This document shows, piece after piece, positions 1 through 11,472 of a stretch of DNA of 64,000 nucleotides. Each line of letters starts with the position of its first letter. The stretch's first letter is position 1. Under the pieces are notes generated by a model. That model was not told the DNA's origin, did not search any database, and saw only the letters and a list, made by a program, of their open reading frames with translations. Source of the DNA: Schoenoplectus triqueter (Eukaryota > Streptophyta > Magnoliopsida > Poales > Cyperaceae); NCBI GenBank assembly GCA_964058805.1, contig CAXKVV010000013.1, positions 744,001 through 808,000 of the forward strand, written 5' to 3'. The position numbers and the translations under genes were made by a program.

Positions 1-300
1 AGTTTGGAATCAGCTTTTATGTAATGATAAAGATAATAATCTCCATGTAAAATATTATAAATTCAAATTTTAATTGGCAACTCTTTATAAATATTTAAAT
101 AATTAAATAATTTAGACTACCATCTTTACTTCAAAAAATAGAGATGTTTGTATCTAACTTTTCAAATAGAACTTTTCATTAACATGTATAAATTTTTTTC
201 ATATGTAATTTTTGAAATTTCAGGCTATGCAATATTTATTGTCATCTATTTTAAATTTGTGGTTCAATGCATGCATTTCAATATCACAGAACTGACTTAT
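1..300. other. AT-rich intergenic sequence, nothing recognised
   Basis: No convincing coding frame or repeat structure is visible. It is AT-rich sequence at the window edge. Confidence 0.4.
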
Positions 301-448
301 AGTAACCCCATTTAATAATATTTTAAAAAAATAGTAAATAAATAGGGGTTAATATTTTTCAAAGAAATAAAGATAATATTTAATAATGATTTTAGTTACC
401 AATAATTACAAAATATATACCAAAAATAATAAAAAATACAAAAAAAAA

Positions 449-835
449 ATTAGTAATGATTTTATGAAAAATCATTACTAAATATCAGTGAGTCCCACAT
501 AAACTATGTCATAATCTATTATCCTACGTCAGAACCTAGTGACAGATACCTTCGGTGATGATTTTATGAAAAAAAAATATATATTACTAAAGGTCGGTGG
601 ATATCACCTCAAAAATTTTGTCAAAACACCTTTATGTCTATTTTCAGTAATGATTTTTATGAAAAATTATTAGTGAAGATCAGTGGGTCTCACGTTATAA
701 TTTATGTCAAAACACCTCAATCTATGTCAAAATTTATGTCATATGTCCATCTCCGGTATCGATTATTTTTCATCAATAATATTACTAAATGTCAAAGGAT
801 TCCTACCAAAGAATCTATGTGAGAACACCTTGATA
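449..835. repeat. Three imperfect repeats of about 100 bp
   Basis: The motif AGTAATGATTTTATGAAAAA, followed by ATTACTAAA and then a 'CAGTGGGTCTCAC'-like tail, recurs at about 449, 555 and 645. Each unit holds its own short hairpin (AGTAATGATTTT / AAAATCATTACT). A last half-unit ends near 800 (ATATTACTAAATGTCAAAGG). It looks like transposon subterminal sequence, but I could not find terminal repeats or a target duplication. The small frame at 634-822 lies wholly in the repeats and is not credible as a gene. Confidence 0.5.
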
Positions 836-846
836 TTTTCCTTCAA

Positions 847-1316
847 TTAGCTATATACCCACGCGTTGCAGCAGACTCTTTTATTTAAATATTAAAATAT
901 TATAAGATAAAAAAATTTATATTTATTTAATATTAAATTATAAATTCATCAAATTATACAGAAAACTTATAATAAAGACTATATTTAATCTTGGATGAGA
1001 TTTTTGCACAATATGAGTTAATGATTCATGATTTTTATGGCAAGAAAAGTAAATTATTCTAACATATATTATCATCATTAATTTCTTATCAAATATGCAC
1101 AAGATTGCTAAATAAAAAAATAATATTATGAAAATAATAGTATATATGGGAAAGAAATTGAGAGAAAGAGGAGATCAATGAACGTGATCTCATATATTCG
1201 ATTGATCAAAAATAAATATTATCCGTCTAATTGAAAGATAAAATTAGTATAATAAAAAAATATTATGATAAAAATTGGACTCTCTAATTCTTAGATGTTT
1301 TATATAATAGTATAGA
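847..1316 (-). mobile_element. Non-autonomous Helitron-like element, copy 1
   Basis: Read on the minus strand it begins TCTATACTATTATATAAAAC just after an A. It ends CTAA just before a T, with a GC-rich CTGCAACGCGTGGG segment shortly before the end. That matches Helitron rules: 5' TC, 3' CTRR, insertion between A and T, no target duplication. A second copy in opposite orientation lies at 35579-36051 and matches along the full length, which defines both ends. No RepHel gene is present. Confidence 0.65.
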
Positions 1317-1440
1317 TAATTCAAAAAAATAACACCCACAAATTCGCCCAAGTATTCTGAACTTTTTAGATGTTTTATATAATAGTATAGATAATTCAAA
1401 AAAATAACACCCACAAATTCGCCCAAGTATTCTGAACTTT
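1291..1440. repeat. 75-bp tandem duplication spanning a Helitron 5' end
   Basis: Positions 1291-1365 and 1366-1440 appear identical by eye. Each unit contains about 25 bp of the Helitron 5' terminus plus about 50 bp of flanking DNA. The duplication therefore postdates the insertion and leaves a second, orphan Helitron terminus. The small minus-strand frame across it repeats the same peptide twice and is not a gene. Confidence 0.85.
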
Positions 1441-1960
1441 TATGATATCCGCCATCCATGCATACACCATACGACGCTCCTGATCGAATGAACTCACAAT
1501 AATAAATCTTTTGCGGTTAAATTTTGTAGATTTTAGTCATTTACTATGTATTTAATAATCCATATCTGAAAGCTATCTTACATATTAAACTCTGATGCGA
1601 AATGGTGAAATGATACTGGCGTCTTCATCCCATACCGGACCGTAGGCCATAACCCATATGTATATTGGTTTTTAACATAGATTCATACAAAAAAGTTATT
1701 TGTAGAAATTATAAAAATATTATACATATCATAATTTAATTATGCTTAAAGAAAATCATTATTTTATTATAGCACTTAAAAAAATAAAAATAAAAATGAA
1801 AAGATATATTAATATTTTGTTAATTATAAATATTTATGATAACAATTTTTTGTTGAATAAATAGTAAAATTTTATATTTGAAACTCCAAAAAGGTTGATC
1901 CTGTAGACTGTGGTTAGAGCCCTTCTCGCGTAGGCATGTCTAATGAATAGTCTGCTATCA
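1441..1960. other. Intergenic sequence, nothing recognised
   Basis: There is no long frame and no clear repeat partner inside the window. Confidence 0.35.
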
Positions 1961-1964
1961 TAGA

Positions 1965-4490
1965 CTAGCATCCTCTAGTCTCTCTATTCATATGAAACTA
2001 TTTGATCCACTATTAAAATCGGGACGGATCGGGTCGGGTCGGGACGGGTTATGATGGTTCGGCGAGTTTTGGCGGGTGGGTCGGACGGATCGGCAGATCC
2101 AATTTTTTTTTCAATTTCCAAAAAATTCAAATAAAATTTAAATAAATTCTAAAAAAATCCAAAATAATTATTAAAAACATTAAAAATATATAAATACTTA
2201 TATTCTTGACCAAAACAATTATTTTATTTTTTGTCATTTTTTAAAAGTTCAAGAATAATCAAATAAATTCTAAAAAAATTAAAAAAACCGAAAATAATTA
2301 TTTAAAAATTAAATAAAATCTTAAATGATATGACTTAAAATAAATTGAAATAAAATTTTAAATTATATAAAACATAATTTTATTTTTTTGTCATTTTTTT
2401 CAAAGTTCAAAAATAATCAAATAAATTCTATAAAATTGTAAAAAATCAAAAATAATTTAAAATGATATAACGTAAGTAAAAAATTAATTAAAATCTTAAA
2501 GAATTCGAATAAAATGATATAAATTTAAAAAATTAATTTTTTTTTAATATTATAAAAATTAAAATAAATGTGTAATAAATAAAGTTATCCTCCTCCTTTA
2601 TTTCGGGTTTGGCACTGGCTACATAATACATAGACGGAGTTTTAACTTTTTTTTGTTAGTAAATTTTACTGAAAAAAAATCAAATATTATTGTAAATGCT
2701 AGAAAAATATTAAAAATCAGAAAAAATAAAGAATATAAGTGTTTAAAAATACCATCTAAAAATTTGAGATGATATACCATAGCTTATTTCCTGGCATACC
2801 ATCTGAGTCTTCATCTGTTTCTGTCATAAATTCACTGGATGATTGTTCTACGGGTGCATGTTGATTACGTTATTCTGCATCAAATCAATCTTTCAAGCAT
2901 ATGAGTCGTTCGAATGTCTTTGCACCCAATCTGCTCTGTTTATCTGTTAGTATCATGTTTGCTGAACTAAAACTGGATTCAAAAGGGACGGTTGACACGG
3001 GCACAACAAATATATCAATTGTCATCACGGCAAGAGTTGGATATACAGTTTTATTTCTCATCCAATAACCGAGGATATCAATACCGTCGTGTTCCATACT
3101 TCATAAATAATAGCTAACTAATTCATTCATATTTGTTTACATTTGTGAGTCATCATCTTCCTCCAAGTCTTATAATAATGCAAACCGACTATTGCTCCTA
3201 ACATATTTCAAAAAAAATATAAATATTAGTCTCACAGTATTATAATAATATAACGAGTTCGAATATTGTAAATATGTTAGATTTTAGTACCTGATAATTA
3301 CGAGGATTCGAAGAAGATGGTTGATTCATTTGGTTCGCATGAAGTTGGGTATTTTATAGGTTGAACATTTCTTCCAATACGGATGTCACACGTTGTTCCT
3401 CCCCGATATGTGATAAATTTAAATTCTTCTTATACTGTTCAACCAATCTTATAGTATGCTTCTTTTTGAATGAAGGATGGAGTTAATTGACAAGAATTAT
3501 ATCGAGAAGAACTTTGTCCTAGTATTTTTAGAATTTCTATAATCGGTGACAGAGGCAAGTCATCGTGCAAAATCATGATACTGTTTGACAAAAATAAAAT
3601 AAAATAGTAATGAAATAACTTAAAATTTATAACGAAATAAATACAAGACGAAAAGAAAACAAATCTTGGATATCAAATAGAGATGTTGAAGCAATTGATA
3701 CACGGATGGTATGTATGAGCATGATAGTTTGACGGTTGCGTTGAAGAAAACTTTTAAAAATGTGTGAAGTTGTTCAAGTTGGTCTCATTCTTCCTTGGAG
3801 CATAATAAAGGTAATCTCTCAGGTGAGTTACGTAGGATCTCACTTATAGCATGTTTGTATAGAATGACACAGTGTAGTATTCTATATGTTATATTCCAAT
3901 GTGTATATATGTCCCACGGTATTCTTAACTTGTTTAAATTTAATCATCCACACAAGGCATGAAATTCTAATTTTCTTATATTATTAGAATAAATATGATG
4001 AAAACTATCTTTAAATTTGTAAATTAAATTATTGACGGAAGTTGTCTTCAAACCCGCCTTAACAGTTAAACTAAGAATATCACATGCACATTTTTGATGA
4101 AACATTCTACCATCCATAATTGGGTTTAATGCATGTATAAAATAATCAATAGATTTAATATTATTGCTTGCATTATCCAAATAAATTAAAAATATTTTGT
4201 TCTCTAAATCTCTTTTCAATTTATACTCATGCAATACATTTATAATGGCTTGATAAATAATTTGTGCAGTGTGCGGATAATTCATGTTTCGAAAACTTAA
4301 TATTTTTTTGTAAAATCTAATCATGATCAATATAATGGGCGGTAACACAAATATAACTAAGACTATGTTTACCAACGGTCCATATATCGGATGTAATTGA
4401 TATTTTACTTGTTACAACTCAATAATTTACTTTTCCGTTCAACATTTTTTTTAACTCAGACCATAACCTTTAATTATCAATCGAGTAAAA
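1965..4490 (-). pseudogene. Decayed hAT transposon with transposase remnant
   Basis: Minus-strand fragments match the transposase of the better preserved hAT element at 24779-29027. At about 4375-4450 lies a KISITSDIWT stretch. At 3944-4375 there is a long frame with TAQIIYQAI, ASNNIKSIDYF, MFHQKCACDIL and RKLEFHALCG. At 2885-3097 lies the C-terminal dimerisation region (hATC type) with DILGYWMRNKTVYPTLAV, VPVSTVPFESSFSSAN and LTDKQSRLG. Between them the frame is broken by stops and AT-rich insertions. The N-terminal BED-finger part is not found, so the 5' end is probably truncated near 4490. A G+C-rich patch at 2019-2100 with GGGTCGGG/GGACGG repeats sits where the 3' subterminal repeats should be. 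I could not place clean terminal repeats or a target duplication. Confidence 0.7.
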
Positions 4491-4929
4491 TTGGTAAAAG
4501 TAAAAAAACACATCTATAATTTCTTTTGCATTTTTAAGATTAAGAAGTGATGGGGATAGAAATAACAAAAAAAATCAAGAAATGAGAAAATCTAGAATTG
4601 CCACTAAGAACACTAATCCAATCCATAATATGTATCGGAAAATAGAACATTTTTGTTACTTGAGTAATTATTAGAACAAGCAAACACAAGTGGTACACTA
4701 ATCAGTAAGACTTATGAAGTCGTAATTAGTGCAAAAACAGCTAAATGGAAAGCAATAGTCATCTAAACCTCCAAACTATCTATCAACAAATGAATTATAC
4801 AGTGGATACCTCGCTTAATCAAAATTATAATAATATACAATATAGAATGGAAGGTAAACAACTTTTTAGAAATAGAAGATAACAAAAAAAATTTTAAGAA
4901 ATCTCTCGCTTTTAGAGTGTGCCCTCAGC

Positions 4930-5425
4930 ATCGAGAACATATTTTTTTTATATTTATTTAAGAGTCTATTATTAAGAATTTCAAAATACCTAATTGTCAA
5001 GAGATCTTCGCCCTTCACTATTTTTCAAGCCCAAATTCTTTACTTAAATTAAAATTAACGACATGGTCAGTTTTGTAAATATTTTATTCATTTAAGTGTT
5101 ATAAAATGTGATTTGTGTAGTCACATATGCGTGTGCGGACTGTTGAATGCAACCAAGTTAATATGCGAGTCGCATATTAATTATCACATGTTTCAGCCAT
5201 AGAAAACCACAGATCTAAATATATAAAAAAATCTTAAAAATAGAAAATAAAATCATTGATAGCTTTTTTACTTGTAGATTTATAGTATTTTAAATTTCAT
5301 ATAATTTTATTATCATTTGATAATAAAATTGCATAACACTATCCATCTATAAATAAATAAAAATATATCTATAATTTTTTCAAGATTTTTTAATATTTAT
5401 TTAAGAATCCATTATCATGTCAACA
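4930..5425. repeat. Fragments of a fold-back MITE family
   Basis: Two pieces (about 4950-5015 and 5215-5425) share ATTTATTTAAGAATCCATT, ATCTTAAAAATAGAAAA and the TTATTATCATTTGATAATAAAATTGCA-like stretch with the fuller palindromic elements at 10157-10549 and 16110-16515. Termini are degenerate. Confidence 0.5.
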
Positions 5426-5450
5426 TCACATGTGAGGCAAATATTGTGAT

Positions 5451-5801
5451 TAGGGCTGTCAACGAATTTCGTTTCGACCGTGTTTCGTTTCGTGATAACG
5501 AAATGAATTTTTATTTCGTTTATTAAATGAAACGGTTAACGAAACTATTTTTATTTCGCGCAAAAAATGAAACAGTTAACGAAATGGTATTTTTCATTTT
5601 CTTAAGAGTATTTCAATGTAAAATTCATGAAATTTCATGTTTCGTTCCATTTCATGATAAACGAAACGGTTAACGAAATGATTTTCTGTTTCGTTTATTA
5701 AATGAAACGGTTAACAAATCTATTTTCTGTTTCGTTTATTAAATGAAACAGTTGACAAAATGGCACTGCTTCGACACCGTTTCAGCCGTTTGACACCCCT
5801 A
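5451..5801. mobile_element. Small hAT element (351 bp) with 8-bp target duplication
   Basis: The element runs from TAGGGCTGTCAACGAA to CGTTTGACACCCCTA and is flanked on both sides by ATTGTGAT (5443-5450 and 5802-5809). An 8-bp duplication and TAGGG..CCCTA ends are typical of hAT transposons. Inside, the motif GAAACGGTTAACGAAA and its variants recur at least five times, alternating with TTTCGTTTATTAAATG. Such subterminal repeats are known as transposase-binding sites in hAT elements. No coding capacity. Confidence 0.88.
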
Positions 5802-5809
5802 ATTGTGAT

Positions 5810-7367
5810 AGGTGTTTTAGCTGATTTCCTGTTATTGGTTTTTCTGCCTCCTAACTTTTGTGAAAATTTCATTATAGTGAGAATATCAATCAGTTAAAAC
5901 TTGAATTAGGGGTTAAAGCCGGGAAAAATATAATGTTCTAAAAAATGTTAATTTTTTTACTAAAATTGAGGGGCTTAATACCCTTTATTGTTTCAACAAA
6001 TATAAAATTTGTGATGGAGGCCGATAACAACATTCAAAGGTTTGGACAATGATTGTTTGATTGCCAAAATAAGGGAATTAAGTGTATCCTTTGTCATATT
6101 CACAACAAATAAATAAGAGAAGATGCGTATATTTTTGTATTTATTCACAAATGTAAATGTTTCAACATTTCAACTAATTATTAACTAACTGATTGTCGGA
6201 TTCCCCAACGTCCTAATTGAATACCAATTTTCATTTGTCATCCCTACCTTAAAAATTGTAGTTCAGTTAAAAGAATGCTTGCTTAACTCACCTTAAAATT
6301 TGTAATTCTGCTACGGGTGTGTATGTGTGTGTTTTTGCCCCTAGAGTCCGTAGATACAAAATGAAGTACTGTTGTACGTCTTGTTAACGATACATATCAT
6401 CTAGTACATATTAATTATAGGGACATCTTTAGAGTCATGTTGTTGTACTGGTACATGCCCTACGCCCTACTGTACGGTGTCACTAGCATCCCGGTGGAAA
6501 TTAAATAAATAGTAGGCAACGTATTCAATGATTGCCACTACTCAGCATTAACATCATAGAGTATGTGATATCCAGAGTTCCAGACACATTACCACTACGA
6601 AGGCAACAAGCAATCCCCAGACATCCTACCAATACAATTCATCAATCACAAATGATATACTAACTCAAGTGATAGCTAATTAAAATGATACACTCATCAA
6701 TCGAAGGTATCATATGATAAATACTTCAGGCAGTTAGAAAAAAAAAAACACTTCTTTTTGTGCTCCAGAGAAGGTATAGCAAGTGGGAACTTCTCCCAAG
6801 TGCTCGTCTTTTCCTCCTCTTTTTTTCAATCCTTGGCAATGGCTCCAAGCATAATTTTATAAATAAAACATTACTTGCATCTATTTCAGGAGTGGATTTG
6901 ACATCGTTCATTTTGGGAGTTGGTCCTTGTGTGAAAATAAATTTGTACTTGTTGCAGGACACAAAGGTTATAGAAAAGAAGTACAGAAAAGTTACATTTC
7001 ACGACTTACCAGAGCCTATCTGCCCAAAATATCTAGGTTTACAAAAGACTTTGTGAGATTTAGTATGATCTAAATCAAATAATCTTGAGTTTTCTGCACC
7101 ATACACTTCCAATTTGCAAAATCAGGTTAAATTACAAGAATAACAAAGCAAAGCTGCTTGGGTGGTTACCATTTGGGGTTTAGCACAGTAAAATCACTCG
7201 TGAACAAAACAAATTATTCATGATTTGTCTTTGTGTAATTTAACATGTGTACAGGTTTCATAAATTAAGCAGCAATGTTTGGTTAAGTACGAACATAATA
7301 CAAAAACAAATCAAATTCTTTTTAAAACCCATTTATATACACATACATACAGAAATCAAATTCAAGG
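5810..7367. other. Intergenic region downstream of PTEN2
   Basis: No supportable gene. The part nearest 7367 should include the 3' untranslated region of the minus-strand PTEN2 gene. The overlapping frames at 6726-7056 show no recognisable domain and read equally well on both strands. Confidence 0.4.
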
Positions 7368-10300
7368 TCACTCACTCTCATAATCCTCCTCATCTCCAAA
7401 TGAGAAGACCGATGCATCAGCTGCAATAGCCTTGAACTCACTCATACTATTTGAATCCAAATCACTGGTATGCACAGGCACAGAAGCTAATGCAGCATTC
7501 TTGCCACTCTCCCCAGTTGTTGCCTCAACTGGAGGAGAAGCATCAGTTGATTTTACAGCAGTACCCTCTTTTTTTAATGTTATCTTCTCAAGAGCTTGTG
7601 ACACATTTGATGAGCTTGAATCTTTTCTGGAATTTTTCTGATCTTCAGATTCATTATCTGAGAAAACATCATCTTTGTTCTCTTGAGAGGTGGTTACTTC
7701 TTTGTTCAGAACTTCAGGAGTTGCAGGATTTTGACTTGAGAAAGTTTCTTTTGTGGTGGCACTGGCTCTCTCACTGTCAGGTTTTGCAGTTGGAGTTGGA
7801 GGTAATGTTGGTGATGCAGGTGTGTGTCCATTATATTCTACGAGAACAACCTCAACTTCAAACCCTGGAGATGGCAATTTTCTCTGAAAAATTAATACAG
7901 TCAAATTGCTTTCCAATTCCTACACTCGCATGGACATCATTTTTAAATCAGTGAAATTGTTGCATTCAAGTACCATCCTGAGTTCTAAAAATTCATGTAT
8001 TGCATCCAAAAGCAGGTTTTGATTTTCAAGCCTATATAATTGCATGATAGATTATAGATTTCTTCTATAGTCGAACACTGCAGAAGCACCATGATATTGA
8101 TAAGAGAAGCAAGGTCATTTACCTAAAGAACGGAATGGGCTTGCTTTGTGGATGTTGGCTGGTGATATAACTGTCACACTAACCAAACATGACAAATTTA
8201 TTCATTTATGCAAGTTTTCACCAGACTTATATTGTATCTAAAAAGAACCCACTATTTCTCCTGCTTGCAACTTAATCCCATATTACTTGATGTACCACAT
8301 TCCTTTCAAAATGGTGTTATTTGTTCCATCTATTTCCATTCCATGGAAAACATAACATGATTTACCAGAGACTTTTTCTGCTATTCACAAATAACAAATG
8401 TTGGAGACTGTGAAACAAAAGAAAATAACTAAAGTTTTCTCGAATTAATAAATCCAGTATAAAACTCGGGAAAACTATTCATAAATGGCTCACAACAACT
8501 CAGAAACCAACTACCAGTTGGGTGTTGGAGGCATTTTGATATCCTTACATGTTATGAATCAGCTTGCCTATATCCTACCCTTTGCATCTTAACCTAAGCA
8601 TTAGCCTTATTATTACCCAACATCGTGAATTAAGGTTAATGGGTAAGAGAGACAATGATAATCCATATTATCTAGTAAAATAAAAAACGATGAATATATA
8701 ATATTATAAACACGAGTTATATGTCACAATATAATAAAATTTTACATATTTTTTTCATCTCATTATATACAAAATAGAAATTGAGTAAAGCAAAATTATA
8801 TGAAGTCCCATATTCCCAATTGTCATAATGGTAAACATTACTTAATGAAAGAATGAAGAATGATTATATATATATAGAGAGAGAGAGAGTCTAACTATGG
8901 TATTTTGCAAAGCACAGAGGCGTTGTGTGCAGGGGCGGATGCTGGATTTTAGTTAGTGGGGGGAGGCAATTATCATATTGTAATAGTTTATCAGATTCAA
9001 ACCCATTAACTAATTAGATACTAAATAAAAAAATAATAATTTAATATATATTCTTATCTAATAAAAAACTATTAAAATAATAAAATTTTATATATTAAAT
9101 ATAACAACAAAATAAATCTCAAAATAATAAATAATCAAGTTGATAAATAAAGTTTTCCTCTACGAAACTTTATATTTTGACATTTTTGCATAATTATTTC
9201 ATTATGCACGATATTAAATATTTTTTCTCAATAAAAATAATCAGACAATCCATTTAGAGGCAAAAATAATTTCCAAGGGGTAGATTACCAAGAGCATTAA
9301 CTAAAAGTACTATTTTTCAAAATTCAAGGGGGCAGCCGCCTCCTCCCTCGATGTACATAGGTCTACCCCTGGTTGTGTGTTTTGCAAAACACAGATGCGT
9401 TGTATGTTTTGCGCTCTATTTTTAATTTTAAGTCAGAAATAATCGATCTGAACCATCCAATCTAATCATCATATCAAAATCTATTAGTAAACCAAATTTT
9501 CTATTTTGTAGATTTTTTTTTTGCTATTTATTTTTATGAGGAGAAAATGACTTGATCTGAAAATTTTGGTTCATCCAAAAATGACGGTTTCCCCCATGTC
9601 TAAAAATATAAAATTTGGTTTACTAATAGATTTTGATATGGAGATTAAATTAAGCAGTTTGCATCGATCATTTCTGACTTAAAATTAATAATAGAGCGCA
9701 AAACACACAACGTTTTTGTGCTTTGCAAAGCACCATAACCTAATTTTATATAGAGAGAGAGTAAAGATACCGTGAGCTTAACTCAGAAAGTATATCAAAT
9801 CATCTCTAAATTTTAATTAGCATGCTCATTAAATTCTTTATATGAAAATCTTTGTGGGATGCACAAATTTGGAGTGTTTTGAGCATTTTAAGTCACCGTT
9901 TTTAATTTTTAAAAATAATGTTCAAACATTGAATATTTTATTATTATTTTTAAAACTAATTTTCAAAAATTAAAAACGATGACTTAAAAAACTCAAAACA
10001 CTTCAAATTTTTACATCCCACGATATTTTCATATAACTAATTTAATGAGTATGATAAATTAAAATTTGGAGATGATTTGATATAATTTTTGAGTTAAGCT
10101 CACGGAAGACTTCTGTGAGCTTAAGCTCACGATATCTTTACTCTATATATATATAGGAAGGGATCACTTGAGAATGGTTATCTTGACAATTTTGACAATG
10201 GATTTTCAAATAAATATGAAAAAAATCTTAAAAATAGAAAAAAAAAAACTTATGGATATGTTCTTCTATTTATAAATTAATGATGATTCAAATTTCATGC

Positions 10301-11435
10301 AATTTCATTATCGTTTGATAGTCTATCAAAGACCATCAAATTATAACCATTGCAAATTATATAAAATTTTGATGGTCCTTGATGGTGTATCAAACGATAA
10401 TAAAATTACATGAAATTTGAATCACCATCAATCTATAAGTAGAATAATATACCCATCTGATTTTTTTACTTTTAAGATTTTTTTAGTATTTATTTGAGAA
10501 TCTATTGTCAACGTTGTCAAAATAACCCATTGTCAAGTGATCTTCATCCTATATATAAATATATAGTTGGGCTATGGTGCTATGCATAGCACGGATCCCC
10601 CTCGTGCTATGGATCGGGTCTTCATTGTCAAAGTTCAAATGGTCGATCCAACCGTACAAAATGATTTTCGTATGAATATCTAGACGTAGATCAAATTTTA
10701 TATTTTTCAGAATTTTTTTTACTATTTTTTAAGATAGTTAGAAAATCACTTGATTTAGTTATTATGAGTCATTCAAAAGAAATTTTCTAACTATCTTCAA
10801 AAAGAGAAAATTCTAAAAAATATAAAATTTGATCTACATCTAGATATTTATATGAAAATCATTTTGTACGGTTGGATCGATCATTTGCACTTTGACAACA
10901 AAGCACGAATCCATAGCATCATTGCTCAACTCATATATATATAGAGAGAAAGATATAGACCATTGTGAAAACATTTGCATTTCAGCCGATATGCAAATGC
11001 ATCAAAAAATATATTTTTAAAATCTCAAAAATTTTAATTTATGGTTTCCATTAAATTCTTCATATGAAAACCTCGTGGAATACAAAAATTTGAAGTGTTT
11101 TGAATTTTTGAAAAAACAACATAAACTACATATTTAAATCCTATGGAATATCAAATTTGATTAAATTTGGAGCTTTCTAATTTTTACTTTAGATTTTTTA
11201 AAAAATTTCTCAAAAATAATAATAAAATAATGATAGGTGCACCTAGAAAATTATCATCTTTCAAAAATCCAAAAAAATAGTTACAAAGCTCCAAAAATAG
11301 TAAAATTTGGTATTCAATAAGTTTTTAATATCTAGATTATTATGGACTAATTAGATTGATATTTCGAGCGTTCGGTATATGAGATTTGAAACTGAAGCAA
11401 AACAAATTTTTACTTCGCGAAGTATCGTAAGGTCT

Positions 11436-11472
<37 letters not shown>

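Noticed and set aside
1244..1459. 71-codon minus-strand frame with a repeated peptide
   Set aside because: It is the 75-bp tandem duplication read as protein; there is no gene evidence.
7432..7954. Plus-strand frames of 69 and 167 codons
   Set aside because: They are antisense to PTEN2 exon 12, whose minus-strand frame has clear homology.
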